Notes: generated by a model from the letters alone, not told the origin. A DNA stretch of 64,000 nt from CAVQFD01 sp963724695 (GCA_963724695.1 CAVRVW010000008.1:1-64000); one strand, 5' to 3'. Counted from the first letter of the stretch, positions 52,807 to 62,059 are shown. Made by a program: numbers and translations.

Positions 52807-55593
52807 CTACGGGTTCACCCGCCGGATCTCGGCCACGAGGCCGTGGTCGTCGCTGACCTCGACGGTCCGGAGCGGGCCATCGAGAGTGACCCGGTGTTCG
52901 ACCTGGCGATCCGTGACGAGGACACGAACGTCGGCCGAGCGGCGGTCCGCGTAGTGCAGGGTCACGGTGACGGGAAAGTCGAAGATCTCGCCCGTTTGCT
53001 CGAAGCGGAGCACGACCTGCTGCTTGCCGGATGCCGCGGGCTCGACGCGGTGCGACAGCGTCACGGCGGGCAGGGTCGACCCGTAGATCCAGCGCTCGAA
53101 GAAGCGCTCGAGCGGGCGACCGGACTCCTGTTCCATCGCGTACTGCAGGTCCGCGGTGCCGGCCTTCTGGAAACGCGTGCCGACGTAGTAGCGCCGCAGC
53201 CCGCGGAAGAAGGCCTCATCGCCCACGAATCCGCGGAGCATGTGCAGGACCGCCGCGCCCTTGTTGTAGATCAACGCCCTGAACACGCGGCTTTCGTTGC
53301 GCACGTGTCCGAGCCGATAGCCCAGGTAGACCGGCCCCTGATCCGACTGTTCGATGCTCCACCGGCGCAGTTGCCGCAGGATGTCGGCGAATGTCTCATC
53401 GCCGCGTTGATGCTGGCCGTACAAGGCGGCGAAATACTGTGCGAACCCTTCGCTCAGCCACTGCTCGTGGTAGTTGCGCCAGCCGACGGCCTGACCCCAC
53501 CACTGGTGCGCGATCTCGTGCGCCAGGAAGAACTCCGGAAAGCCATCGAATGATGCCGGATCGTTGCGCCAGGTCACGCCCGTGTTCGGCAGCGGCTGGT
53601 GGAGGGCCGCGAAGTAACCGGGGCTGTGGCCGCCCGGCAGGTTCTGTTCGATCAGCGCCAGCGTGAAGCTGCCGTACGGCGAGTCGCCGATGATCGACTG
53701 ATAGAAGGTGAGGACATCCACCGCGCGCGGCGCGAGCTCCCGTCCGCGCCCCACCTGTCGCGGTTGTGTCTCCACGAACAGGTCCAGCGACTCGTTGACG
53801 GCCCCGACCATCGCCGGACCCGTTTTGGCCGGGTCGGTGTCGCCGGCGCCCTTGTCGTCGAAGGCAATAGTCACGCGGTCTGCGCGGCTCAACCGGCTGA
53901 CGAGCATCGACAAGTACCGCACCGGCCGGTCGGCCTTGAACTCGTACACCTTGACGCGCTCGGTCGGCTGCGGCCCGTACATGATCGTCGGCGAGTCCGG
54001 CAGCATGTCGCCGCTGGCCACGACACTCATGCTGGCGGGCACGGTGAAGCGCAGCCGCGCCGTGGCGTAGTCGGTGATCGGCGACTGCGGGTACCACTGA
54101 CTGCGGTTGCTGTACAGATAACTGGGTTCCGCACGAATCATCGTTCCGTCGGGGCCGACCGTCTGATCGAAGCCGCGATTTCCCCCTCCCGACCCCTGCC
54201 CGCCAGAACTCTGCGCCCCCTGTTCGACGAGCAGCGTCTCGCGGTCCGGCGACTGCGGCGCCAGCCGGCCTCCGTAGCTGATGGTCAGCGTCAGCTCCTC
54301 GTCGCGCATCACGGATACCGGAAGGTTGACCAGCACCGTGTTCTGGCCCTTTGCCCGCAGTGTGAAGAGGCGCCCGAGTCGATCGCTCACGACCGAATGG
54401 ATGATCAGGGACTCCGCAAGCTTCATGGTGATCTGGCCCGCCAGCGCGGTGCGGACCTTGACGCGCATCTGCGCGCGACCCTCGAGCCAGAGGCGCTCGG
54501 GCTGCAGCGTCAGGTCCACGTCGTAGTCGAGCACGTCGTACGGCGCGAGCTCGTCCTCGTCGTAGAACCGCCCGCGGGACGCCAGCTTGTCGACCGACGG
54601 GTACACCGAGATGTTCCTCTGGCGCCGGCGATCGAAGAGCGAGATGTCCTCGGCCTCCGAGCGGGATCGCGCGTAGGTCAGGGTGTCGAAGCGGCGCGTG
54701 CGTGTTTCTGCGAGGAAGTCGCCGCCCGCCGGCAGCAGCGACCACGCCTCGCGCGACATGTCGCCCAGTTCGAGGACGAACGACTTGGCGGACTCTTCGC
54801 GGAAGATCTCCTCGGCACGGCGCAGGCTGCGCGGATCCACCGGTCGGGCCACGAGCCCCGACATGTCCGCATGCGCGTTCAAGTCGCCGGCGCGGATGTA
54901 GGCGGCGTCGAAGCGCGACTCGAGGGTCTCGGCGCCCGCGAAGATCCGGATCTGTCCCTTCTCCGTTTCCGGCGCCGGGCTGAACCGCATCTCCCCGCGC
55001 CCGATGAGCACGAGGCCGGTGACGCCCTGATCCGTGTCGACGCGGAATACCGATCCCTCGACGAGCGTCAGCTCGAGATCCTCGGCCCGCACCTTGAAAT
55101 CGCGCGCATCGAACTGCTGCTCCGGGTTGACAGAGAGCTTGTACAGGTTGTCGACGGCCGAGAACCGTTCCTGGTCGGCAATCCGCCACTCCACGTCGTC
55201 GATCTTCCGAACGTCGAGCTGCCACGTCGCCGCTCGCGCCCGATCGCCGAACTCGACGAACAGGTCGACCATCAACCGGTAGCCGCGGCCCTGGGCGGCG
55301 CCAGGAAGGTTCTGGCGGTCGCGTTCGATGACGACCGCCCGTGTCGACCCCGGGCGCAATTCGAGCGTCGTGAACGTGGTGGCCCGTTCGCGGCTGGCCG
55401 ACGGCAGCTGCAGCGCGTAGTACGCCTCCGGCGTTCCGACCTGCACTGCGCGCTCGACGCGTCGCAACAATTCCCGGATGGCATTGTCGTCAGGGGTGAC
55501 CGCGACCGGGGCTTGCGCTTGAAGGCCCAGCGGGGCGACACCGGGTGTCGCCACCGTCAGGAGCAGCAGGAGTACGGCGGTTATACGCGACAT
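52807..55593 (-). CDS. M1-family zinc aminopeptidase, secreted
   Basis: 928 residues from ATG 55593. Signal peptide MSRITAVLLLLLTVATPGVA (mature near LQAQA). The first 400 residues are an extra N-terminal domain unlike aminopeptidase N (RERATTFTTLELRPGSTRAV and a beta-rich region DTDQGVTGLVLIGRGEMRFS). The peptidase domain starts near 410 (LDYDVDLTLQPERLWLEG), with the zinc site FLAHEIAHQWWGQAVGW (HExxH near residue 690) and the third ligand 18 residues later in HEQWLSEGFAQYF. The GxMEN motif is not evident. It probably acts in the periplasm or outside the cell in peptide breakdown. No frameshift. Confidence 0.9.
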   Translation of the reverse strand: MSRITAVLLLLLTVATPGVAPLGLQAQAPVAVTPDDNAIRELLRRVERAVQVGTPEAYYALQLPSASRERATTFTTLELRPGSTRAVVIERDRQNLPGAAQGRGYRLMVDLFVEFGDRARAATWQLDVRKIDDVEWRIADQERFSAVDNLYKLSVNPEQQFDARDFKVRAEDLELTLVEGSVFRVDTDQGVTGLVLIGRGEMRFSPAPETEKGQIRIFAGAETLESRFDAAYIRAGDLNAHADMSGLVARPVDPRSLRRAEEIFREESAKSFVLELGDMSREAWSLLPAGGDFLAETRTRRFDTLTYARSRSEAEDISLFDRRRQRNISVYPSVDKLASRGRFYDEDELAPYDVLDYDVDLTLQPERLWLEGRAQMRVKVRTALAGQITMKLAESLIIHSVVSDRLGRLFTLRAKGQNTVLVNLPVSVMRDEELTLTISYGGRLAPQSPDRETLLVEQGAQSSGGQGSGGGNRGFDQTVGPDGTMIRAEPSYLYSNRSQWYPQSPITDYATARLRFTVPASMSVVASGDMLPDSPTIMYGPQPTERVKVYEFKADRPVRYLSMLVSRLSRADRVTIAFDDKGAGDTDPAKTGPAMVGAVNESLDLFVETQPRQVGRGRELAPRAVDVLTFYQSIIGDSPYGSFTLALIEQNLPGGHSPGYFAALHQPLPNTGVTWRNDPASFDGFPEFFLAHEIAHQWWGQAVGWRNYHEQWLSEGFAQYFAALYGQHQRGDETFADILRQLRRWSIEQSDQGPVYLGYRLGHVRNESRVFRALIYNKGAAVLHMLRGFVGDEAFFRGLRRYYVGTRFQKAGTADLQYAMEQESGRPLERFFERWIYGSTLPAVTLSHRVEPAASGKQQVVLRFEQTGEIFDFPVTVTLHYADRRSADVRVLVTDRQVEHRVTLDGPLRTVEVSDDHGLVAEIRRVNP

Positions 55594-55644
55594 GCCGGTC
55601 TCGACCTTATAGATGATCCGGTCGCCCGGGTCCAGTACTTCGCT

Positions 55645-56826
55645 CTATATCAGCCCGAGCCGCCGGCCCACCCGGGAAAAGGCGTCGAGTGCGAACTGCA
55701 GCTCGTCCCGGGTGTGCGTGGCCGTGACGATGGTGCGGACGCGCGCCCGATCACGAGCGACCGTGGGGAATCCGATGCCCTGCGCAAACACGCCCTCTGC
55801 GAAGAGACCATCGGATAGCTCCGTGGCCCTGGCCCCGTCGCCCACGATCACCGGCGTAATGGGGCTTTCGCTGACGCCGGTGTCGAAGCCCTGGGCCTTC
55901 AGACCCGCCTTGAAGAACCGCGTGTTGTCCCAGAGCCGCTCGATGATTTCAGGCTCGTCGAGCAGCACGTCGATGGCCGCCACGCAGGCCGCGGCGACCG
56001 CGGGCGGGTGTGAGGTCGAAAAGAGGAAGGGGCGCGCCCGATGGTGCAGGAAGTCGATGAGCGCGCGGCTTCCGGCCACATAGCCCCCGAGCACGCCGAC
56101 GGCCTTCGACAGCGTGCCCACCTGAATGTCGACGCGTCCGTGCATGTCGAAGTGGTCGACGGTGCCGCGTCCGTTCCTGCCGAACACGCCGCTCGCGTGC
56201 GCATCGTCGACCATCATGATGCAGCCAAACTCCTCGGCGAGCGAGCAGAGGGCGGGCAGCGGGCCGAGGTCGCCGTCCATGCTGAACACGCCGTCGGTGA
56301 TGAGGAGCTTCCGGGGCGCCGCCGGCAGGTCGCGCAGGATGGCGCGTGCCCGGTCCACATCCTTGTGCGGAAACACGTGGATCGTTGCGCGGCTCAGCCG
56401 GCAACCATCGATGATGCTGGCGTGGTTCAGCTCGTCCGACACGACGATGTCGTCCCTGGTAAGGATGGAAGAGACCGTTCCAGCGTTGGCAGTGAAGCCG
56501 CTCTGGAAGACCACCACCGCCTCGACCTGCTTGAACGCGGCGAGACGTTCTTCGAGCTCCACGTGGAGGCTCATGGTTCCGGCGATCGTGCGCACCGAGC
56601 CCGTGCCGACGCCGTATTTCGCAATGGCGTCGAGCGCTCGCTCGCGCAGCCGCGGATGCGTTGTCAGGCCCAGGTAGTTGTTCGATGAGAGGTTGACCAC
56701 CTGACGGTGATCGAATGTGGTCGCGGCACGCTGCGCGTCCTCGAGGACGCGCAGGCGCCGAAACAGCCCCTGTTGCTTGAGGGCCTCCACTTCCGTGGAG
56801 AGAAACGCGAGCGGGTCGGCGCGCAT
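55645..56826 (-). CDS. kbl: Glycine C-acetyltransferase / alpha-oxoamine synthase
   Basis: 393 residues from ATG 56826; an ATG at 56838 is also possible. Class II PLP fold: VNLSSNNYLGLTTHPRLRER, GTGSVRTIAGTMSLHVELEE, VVVFQSGFTANAGTVSSILT, SDELNHASIIDGCRLSRATI, MMVDDAHASGVFG (Asp for pyridine N, His) and QVGTLSKAVGVLGGYVAGSR with the Schiff-base Lys near 238. Members include 2-amino-3-ketobutyrate CoA ligase (Kbl), BioF, serine palmitoyltransferase and HemA; the sequence is closest by eye to Kbl, which with threonine dehydrogenase degrades threonine. No tdh is nearby, so the substrate is not proved. Confidence 0.87.
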   Translation of the reverse strand: MRADPLAFLSTEVEALKQQGLFRRLRVLEDAQRAATTFDHRQVVNLSSNNYLGLTTHPRLRERALDAIAKYGVGTGSVRTIAGTMSLHVELEERLAAFKQVEAVVVFQSGFTANAGTVSSILTRDDIVVSDELNHASIIDGCRLSRATIHVFPHKDVDRARAILRDLPAAPRKLLITDGVFSMDGDLGPLPALCSLAEEFGCIMMVDDAHASGVFGRNGRGTVDHFDMHGRVDIQVGTLSKAVGVLGGYVAGSRALIDFLHHRARPFLFSTSHPPAVAAACVAAIDVLLDEPEIIERLWDNTRFFKAGLKAQGFDTGVSESPITPVIVGDGARATELSDGLFAEGVFAQGIGFPTVARDRARVRTIVTATHTRDELQFALDAFSRVGRRLGLI

Positions 56827-56854
56827 GACAGCGCACATTGTAGGTCGCGTTCCC

Positions 56855-56948
56855 GGCGGGTCCAAAAGGACCCGCCCTACATGCTACATGCGCGGATGAG
56901 CGGACAGGCAGATGAACGTAGGCCGGGTCCTTTTGGACCCGGCGTGTC
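56855..56948. repeat. Family C doublet, copy 2
   Basis: GGCGGGTCCAAAAGGACCCG and CC, then CTAC (56855-56880), a spacer with ATGAGCGGACAGGCAGATGA and ACGTAGG, then GCCGGGTCCTTTTGGACCCG and GC (56922-56943). Copy 1 at 51484 has the same first element, including CCCTAC. The doublet lies between the Kbl gene start and the DUF5658 gene stop on the minus strand. Confidence 0.78.
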
Positions 56949-56951
56949 AGG

Positions 56952-57257
56952 CTAGCGCGACAAGAAGAAGAGTGCCGTCCAGGGGACGATCGAGACGGCG
57001 ACGTAGAACCCTGTAAGTACTGCCACCGCTGTATGAAACAACTGCAGGTGGAGAACGATGCCGAAGCCCATTGCGACGAGCTTCGCGACAGCGAGTGCGG
57101 TGCCCGGGCCGAACTCCGCCATGGCAGAACCGATGATCGGGTTGGCTTCGATGGACGTGCCCCAGGTAAGGACGCCCATGTACGTCAGGAGCCCGTCCAG
57201 GAGCTGGACTCCAAAGAACAACAGAACGGCGAGATCACCAAATCGTCGTCGCAACAT
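56952..57257 (-). CDS. DUF5658-like small membrane protein
   Basis: 101 residues from ATG 57257. Three hydrophobic helices: LAVLLFFGVQLLDGLLTYMG, ALAVAKLVAMGFGIVLHLQL and VAVLTGFYVAVSIVPWTALF. The motif LLDGLLTYMGVLTWGTSIEA followed by NPIIG (D-x-x-x-T ... E-x-N-P) is that of DUF5658 proteins, of unknown function. The residues Asp and Glu-x-Asn in the membrane are conserved in the family. It ends three bases after a family C repeat and lies 116 bases upstream (in transcription terms downstream) of the aminotransferase gene. Confidence 0.78.
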   Translation of the reverse strand: MLRRRFGDLAVLLFFGVQLLDGLLTYMGVLTWGTSIEANPIIGSAMAEFGPGTALAVAKLVAMGFGIVLHLQLFHTAVAVLTGFYVAVSIVPWTALFFLSR

Positions 57258-57373
57258 GTCCCACGTTTGGCAGAACTGTATCTTCCAGTCGGGGCGCCGT
57301 GGGCGAATATTCTGCCGCCTGAGGGCGCTTTGCGGCTCTTTTCGCACTTGCCATCAAGATTGAGTCCAGCACT

Positions 57374-58591
57374 TCAGCCCAGAAACCCCTTCGTGAAGTC
57401 CGCCATCAACCCGTAGATCTCGCGAAGCTCGCCAGGCGAGGCCAGGAAGACGATGCGCAGGTAGCCGTCCTCGGCCGGCGTGCCGAAGCCTGAGCCGTAG
57501 ACGCAAAGCACACCCGTTGCTCGCAGCAAGCCGAGCACGTAGTCCTGGTCGGTCTTGCCCTTCGGCAGCTTGACCTGCGGCATGGCGTAGAAGGCCGCCG
57601 TCGGCGGCACGCACGTGATGCCGGGGATCGCGTTGAGGCTCGCCGCCGTGATCGCACCGCGCTCCGCAAGCGCGGCGCGGAACGCGACCTGATGCGACCG
57701 GTCGCCCTGCAGCGCGGCGACCACTGCGTACTGCATCGGGACGGTGCTGCAGAGGCGGCCGTCGGCCAGCTTGCCGATGGCCTTCACGACATCGTCGAGG
57801 CGCGACGAGCGGCCGCAGGCCAGCCATCCCGTGCGCCAGCCGGGCGCCAGATAGCCTTTCGACAAGCTGGAGAAAGAGATGACGGCGGCGTCCGGATCGA
57901 TGGTGCCCATTGGGGGCACGGGACCCTCGAAGCCGATGTCCCCATACACTTCGTCGGCAAGGAGCGCCAACCCGTGGCGCTCCGAGAACTCGACAAGCGC
58001 CCGGCGCACTGCCGCCGGGTAGGTGGCGCCCGTCGGATTGTTGGGGTCGATCACCACAAGCGCGCGAGTGGCCGGCGTCACGAGGCTCGACAGGTGATCG
58101 AGGTCAGGAATCCAGCCGCGCGACGGATCTGTCCGGTAATAACGTGCCCGTGCGCCGATTTTTCCGATCACCGCGGTGTACAGTGGATAGGTCGGCATCG
58201 GCACCAGCACTTCATCGTCGGCGTCGACGATGGCGCTGAGAACGAGCTCGATGCCTTCCGACGTGCCGGCCGTGAGAAACACGCGGTCGGCCGAGACCTT
58301 CCATCCGCGTCCGGTGTATTCGGTCGCGACAGCCTCGCGCGCCGGCATGATGCCCGGCGAAGGCCCGTATCCGTTGTGGCGGTCGTGCATGGCCCGCTCG
58401 ACCGCCGCGATCAGGTGAGCCGGCGGGTCGAAGCCGAACGCGGGCGGGTTGCCGACGTTGAGATAGCGCACCTTCTTGCCGGCGGCCTCAACACGCTGGG
58501 CTTCGACGACGATATTACGGATGGCGTAGGAGAAGCTGCTGACGCGTTTGGCGACTCTAATAGAGGTGTTCGTCGTGCTCACGAGGCGCAT
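57374..58591 (-). CDS. Class I/II aminotransferase (alanine/aspartate type)
   Basis: 405 residues from ATG 58591. GNPPAFGFDPPAHLIAAVER, GYGPSPGIMPAREAVATEY, VFLTAGTSEGIELVLSAIVD, PTYPLYTAVIGK, LVVIDPNNPTGATYP (Asn/Asp), LLADEVYGDIGF (Asp-x-x-Tyr), and VISFSSLSKGYLAPGWRTGW with PLP Lys near 242 and the substrate Arg. It has the length and motif set of AlaA-like alanine/LL-DAP-type enzymes (AT class I, family Ia-gamma). It transfers an amino group between an amino acid and 2-oxoglutarate or pyruvate; the exact pair is not evident. No frameshift. Confidence 0.88.
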   Translation of the reverse strand: MRLVSTTNTSIRVAKRVSSFSYAIRNIVVEAQRVEAAGKKVRYLNVGNPPAFGFDPPAHLIAAVERAMHDRHNGYGPSPGIMPAREAVATEYTGRGWKVSADRVFLTAGTSEGIELVLSAIVDADDEVLVPMPTYPLYTAVIGKIGARARYYRTDPSRGWIPDLDHLSSLVTPATRALVVIDPNNPTGATYPAAVRRALVEFSERHGLALLADEVYGDIGFEGPVPPMGTIDPDAAVISFSSLSKGYLAPGWRTGWLACGRSSRLDDVVKAIGKLADGRLCSTVPMQYAVVAALQGDRSHQVAFRAALAERGAITAASLNAIPGITCVPPTAAFYAMPQVKLPKGKTDQDYVLGLLRATGVLCVYGSGFGTPAEDGYLRIVFLASPGELREIYGLMADFTKGFLG

Positions 58592-58869
58592 GATACCGCG
58601 AGAGCCAACCGAGGCTGAAACCGTGTGCACATCTGTTCTTTGTCTATTGCTCAGCTGAGCTAAACCTCACATGTGCCGATACTTACCACTAAGTGCACAT
58701 GGGGGCGTGTAATTCTTGCGTGGCGGCCCACGATGCCGATCGACAAAATCGTGTAAGAACTACGCATTCATGCACGCTTCACATCGGGCCTTTTGAGGTC
58801 GATTTGTTCAAACAGCTCATAAATAAGGGTTTGCCAGTTGGCAGCACCTTTGGACTACGGGAGGGTGGG

Positions 58870-59821
58870 ATGAAGCGCGGGAAGCTCATCACTGCGATGC
58901 TTATGGCCTTTTCCAGTCTCCAGCTCACCTTGCCAGGTGCCGTGGCTCAAGAGCCACAGGAACCCACGGCAAGCTTCAAGGCGAGCGTGGACCTGGTCAG
59001 GCTGAGCGCCGTGGTGCGTGACAAGAAGGGCCGATTCGTTCGCGACTTGACGGCGCGCGATTTCGAGGTGCTGGACGGCGGCCAGATCAAGCCGATCAGC
59101 GACTTCCGGCGCGACCAGTCGGGTGTGAGCATCGCGCTGCTCTTCGACGTCAGCGGCAGCATGGAGGCGCTGTTGACGCCGGCGCGCGAGTCGGCGATGC
59201 ATCTCATCAGCTGGCTCGACGGCCGCGACGAGGTGGCGGTCTTCGCCTTCGATTCAACCCTCGAAGAAGTGGCGCCGTTCACCAAGGGCATGCTGGTCCT
59301 CCCGCCGCGCATGACGAGCATCACGCCGTTCGGTGCCACTTCTCTCCACGACGCGATCGCGCAGACAGCCGAGCTGCTCGAGGTCCGCGACAGCAACCGG
59401 CGCGCCGTGGTCGTCTTCACAGACGGACGCGATACGTGGAGCCGTCTGACGCCGAGCCGAGGTGTCGAGCATCGCGAGCGCGATTGACGTGCCCGTCTAC
59501 ATCCTCGGCATCGTCGCGGGAGTCGACAATCCGTTCGCCGACACCGGTACGATAACTGCAGAGCAATCGGCATTGTCCGGCTCGCTGGCGAATCTGGCGC
59601 ACTGGACCGGCGGCGAGACGTTCGTCGTCAGTCGTCCAGCGGAGAGAAGCATCGTGGCACGGCAGATCGTCGATGAACTGAGGCAGCAGTACTTGATCGC
59701 ATTCGAAGCGAGTGGCACACCAGGGTGGCGTCCACTCACCGTCCGGGCACGTGACAAGGATCACATCGTCAGGGCCCGGAGCGGGTACATCGCGGGGCAA
59801 TCTCGCCCGATTTCGCACTAG
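58870..59821 (+). CDS. VWA-domain secreted protein, TIGR03436-like (one frameshift)
   Basis: ATG 58870 with GGAGGG (58860-58865) before it; the signal peptide is LITAMLMAFSSLQLTLPGAV (mature near AQEPQEP). About 316 residues. ASVDLVRLSAVVRDKKGRFV, RDLTARDFEVLDGGQIKPIS is the usual start of the acidobacterial VWFA-related domain; the MIDAS site is IALLFDVSGSMEAL (DxSxS), followed by DEVAVFAFDSTLEEV, GATSLHDAIAQTAELL and AVVVFTDGRDTWS. One indel near 59457 precedes EVSSIASAIDVPVYILGIVA and the end. Function unknown; probably a periplasmic or extracellular binding protein. It lies 11 bases upstream of the OmpA gene. Confidence 0.85.
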
Positions 59822-59832
59822 GAGGTCTCGTC

Positions 59833-60522
59833 ATGGTTCGTCAACTCGTTATCGCTCTTCCGATCGCGGCGCTGGTCGCCGGCGGTTCCACCGCCTGCGC
59901 GACCAAGGGCTTCGTCCGCACGAGCGTGGGTGAAGTCAACGAAAAGGTGGACTCGCTCGGCCGTTCCCTCGAGGAGACGCAGGAGCGCACGCGTCAGAAC
60001 GAGGGGCGCATCGCTGAGGTTGACCAGAAGGCCGCGGCTGCGGCTCAGTCGGCCAGCGCAGCGAACACCGCGGCGGCGAGCGCCAACAGCGCTGCGACCG
60101 CCGCCGGCACGAAGGCCGATACGGCCAACACGAAGGTCGAAACGCTCGACAAGGCTTCGCGGCGTCTCGTCTACGAAGTGGTGCTGAGCGAAGACAACGG
60201 GAACTTCAAGTTCGCCAACACCGAGCTTCCTGACGAGGCGAAGGCCAAGCTCGATCAGATGGTCACGCAGATCAAGGCCGACCCGAAGGGCGTCTACTTC
60301 GAGATCGAAGGGCACACCGACAACACGGGCTCGGAGCTCATCAACCAGAAGCTCGGCCTCGAGCGCGCCGAAGCGGTCAAACGGTATCTTTACGAGCAGC
60401 ACCAGGTGCCGCTCCACAAGATGAACGTGATCAGCTACGGCGAAGACAAGCCGGCCTCTCCGAACAACACGCGCGACGGCCGCGCCCAGAACCGGCGCGT
60501 CGTCGTCAAGGTGCTCGCGTAG
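59833..60522 (+). CDS. OmpA-family peptidoglycan-associated lipoprotein
   Basis: 229 residues from ATG 59833, with AGGAGG (59820-59825) upstream. The signal peptide ends at a Cys in GGSTACATK (Cys22), a plausible lipobox. Residues 30-115 form an Ala-rich coiled coil (SLGRSLEETQERTRQNEGRI, ASAANTAAASANSAATAAGT) similar to Lpp-like trimers. The C-terminal OmpA domain: YFEIEGHTDNTGSELINQKL, GLERAEAVKRYLYEQHQVPL and NNTRDGRAQNRRVVVKVL has the D and R residues that bind meso-diaminopimelate. It should anchor the outer membrane to peptidoglycan. A ten-bp hairpin follows the stop. Confidence 0.92.
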   Translation: MVRQLVIALPIAALVAGGSTACATKGFVRTSVGEVNEKVDSLGRSLEETQERTRQNEGRIAEVDQKAAAAAQSASAANTAAASANSAATAAGTKADTANTKVETLDKASRRLVYEVVLSEDNGNFKFANTELPDEAKAKLDQMVTQIKADPKGVYFEIEGHTDNTGSELINQKLGLERAEAVKRYLYEQHQVPLHKMNVISYGEDKPASPNNTRDGRAQNRRVVVKVLA

Positions 60523-60564
60523 GTGGCCGCTCGGCGGACTGCTGCCGAGCCCGCTCGGCTTCGA

Positions 60565-60590
60565 GCCTCCCGGGGTGTATCCCGGGAGGC
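60565..60590 (+). terminator. Hairpin after the OmpA gene
   Basis: GCCTCCCGGG (60565-60574) pairs perfectly with CCCGGGAGGC (60581-60590) around GTGTAT, a stem of ten GC-rich pairs. There is no T run, so it is not a classic intrinsic terminator, but it could stabilise or end the message between the OmpA gene and the next small ORF. Confidence 0.6.
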
Positions 60591-60597
60591 CGACGCC

Positions 60598-60780
60598 ATG
60601 TTGGTGAGCAGCCTCAGCCGGCGTGAGTTGGAAATTCTGACGGTCGCCTTGCGCTATTGGCGGGCGCAGCGGGCGGCGGGCCATGTGCGCCGCACGGACG
60701 ATCCGTTGGTGACTCCCGAAGCGGTGGACTTCCTTCTCGGTAAGCTTGGCGCCGCGTCCTGGGCGCCGCTTTCCCTCTAG
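60598..60780 (+). CDS. Small hypothetical protein
   Basis: 60 residues from ATG 60598, placed after the hairpin; the frame is open from 60523, but that part covers the hairpin. The sequence LSRRELEILTVALRYWRAQR and DDPLVTPEAVDFLLGKLG is helical and without a signal or membrane segment. It is convergent with the gene at 60777: the two stop codons overlap (CTAG). Function unknown. Confidence 0.5.
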   Translation: MLVSSLSRRELEILTVALRYWRAQRAAGHVRRTDDPLVTPEAVDFLLGKLGAASWAPLSL

Positions 60781-60962
60781 CGCGACGTTTCGAGCGCTTC
60801 GACGAGCTCGCGAAGCGCCTCGAGCTCCTTCTCGGCCGCGTACAGGATCGCGCGCCGTTCCTGCATCGACGGCGAAAACCACTCACGGGTGGACAGCTGC
60901 ACGCGCCCGTCCGGGCTCATGTCCACGACCACCGCATCCATCGGCTCGACCCACAGCCTCAT
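60777..60962 (-). CDS. Small hypothetical protein
   Basis: 61 residues from ATG 60962. MRLWVEPMDAVVVDMSPDGR then VQLSTREWFSPSMQERRAIL and YAAEKELEALRELVEALETS, a short beta-rich start followed by a long acidic helix. No known family. It is separated from the DUF3500 gene upstream (minus strand) by about 40 bases with a palindrome, and convergent with the gene at 60598. Confidence 0.5.
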   Translation of the reverse strand: MRLWVEPMDAVVVDMSPDGRVQLSTREWFSPSMQERRAILYAAEKELEALRELVEALETSR

Positions 60963-60978
60963 CGGTGTCCTTCTTACT

Positions 60979-60996
60979 TCGAACTTCTAAGTTCGA
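60979..60996. terminator. TCGAACTT palindrome
   Basis: TCGAACTT CT AAGTTCGA at 60979-60996 is a perfect eight-base stem with a two-base centre, with TTTTC nearby on the plus strand (61000). It lies directly downstream of the minus-strand DUF3500 gene and could end its transcription. Confidence 0.55.
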
Positions 60997-61003
60997 GGTT
61001 TTC

Positions 61004-62038
61004 TCAGTGTGCCGCCTTAAGGTGTTCGCGCAGCAGGTCGCGGCCGAAGTCGCCCTGGAAGTCCCGCCAGACCGAGTGCACGTGGTTCGCATCGTTCTGC
61101 GTGTTGTCGAACTCGATCAGGAACGTGGGGCCCTGCACGCGGTAGTAGTGGCGCTTGCCGCGCTCGGCCTCGCCGGCCCAGGCAAAGGTGATCTTCTCGA
61201 GGCCCGCGGCGCGGATGCGGCTCAGGCGATCCGCCGCGAGGTCGGCTGCCATCGACGACGTGTAGACCTCGACGAGGCGCATCAGTTGCTCGCGTTGAGG
61301 CACCGTGAGCGCCGCGGCGGCGATGCCGGGCGGCGTCAGGGGATTGATCGTCAGGGTGTTCATCGTCGCGATGTCGTTCGGCGCGGCGGCGTCAATCACC
61401 GCGGTGGCCCGCTGCGACGCATCGAGCGATGTCAGGAGCGCGCGGGCCGTGTCTTCCTCGGCCCCGAGAATCCTCAGGCCCTTCTTCGCGCCGTCGCGGA
61501 CCTCGGCGGGGTTGGTGCCGAAGAACATCGGCGAGGTCGCCACGAACGAGCCGTTGACGACGGTGACGCTGAGCGACACGTGGTGCCCTTCGACGCGCCA
61601 GCCCCAGCCGCCCTTCGGTGAAGGCGTCCCGAACACGGCAAAGAAGTAGCGCTCGGGATCGCGTCGGAACTTGCCGCCAGGCTCGAGGGCTGCCAGAACC
61701 GTTTCGAGGTCCATGATGGCCGTCGCGGTCTTGTAGCCCCGGTCGCTCAACGCCGAGCGGAGCAGCGCGTGGGCGAGCTTCCGCTGCGGTTCGGTCATGA
61801 CCTGAATCGTCAGACCCTTGCGCGGAAACATTTCAGTGGGGATGAAGTGCCACTTGAGCCGTTCGTCCGACTCGAATGGGAAGGTGGCCACGGGCCGCTG
61901 CTCGGCCGTGAGGCCATTGAGGAACGCCGTCGCGGCCGTCGCCATCGTGGCCGGGGACCGGTCGGCGGCTCCCACGGCGGCCACGAGCGCGACTGCCAGG
62001 GCGCCGGCTACACGGAAGCGAGGTGAAGGTATGAACAT
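61004..62038 (-). CDS. DUF3500 domain protein, secreted
   Basis: 344 residues from ATG 62038. Signal-like N-terminus MFIPSPRFRVAGALAVALVA, then the DUF3500 pattern: FLNGLTAEQRPVATFPFESD, ERLKWHFIPTEMFPRKGLTI, AHALLRSALSDRGYKTATAI, DPERYFFAVFGTPSPKGGWG, WRVEGHHVSLSVTVVNGSFV and near the C-terminus FLIEFDNTQNDANHVHSVWR and DFGRDLL. The family is of unknown function; conserved W-R-x-E-G-H-H and D-N-x-Q-x-D-x-N-H-x-H suggest a metal or ligand site. It is divergent from ku, with 21 bases between the starts. Confidence 0.85.
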   Translation of the reverse strand: MFIPSPRFRVAGALAVALVAAVGAADRSPATMATAATAFLNGLTAEQRPVATFPFESDERLKWHFIPTEMFPRKGLTIQVMTEPQRKLAHALLRSALSDRGYKTATAIMDLETVLAALEPGGKFRRDPERYFFAVFGTPSPKGGWGWRVEGHHVSLSVTVVNGSFVATSPMFFGTNPAEVRDGAKKGLRILGAEEDTARALLTSLDASQRATAVIDAAAPNDIATMNTLTINPLTPPGIAAAALTVPQREQLMRLVEVYTSSMAADLAADRLSRIRAAGLEKITFAWAGEAERGKRHYYRVQGPTFLIEFDNTQNDANHVHSVWRDFQGDFGRDLLREHLKAAH

Positions 62039-62059
62039 GGCACTACAATAGCTCCAATT

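Noticed and set aside
53599..55818. Long plus-strand open frame opposite the M1 aminopeptidase
   Set aside because: It is an antisense shadow; the minus strand encodes a complete peptidase with HExxH site.
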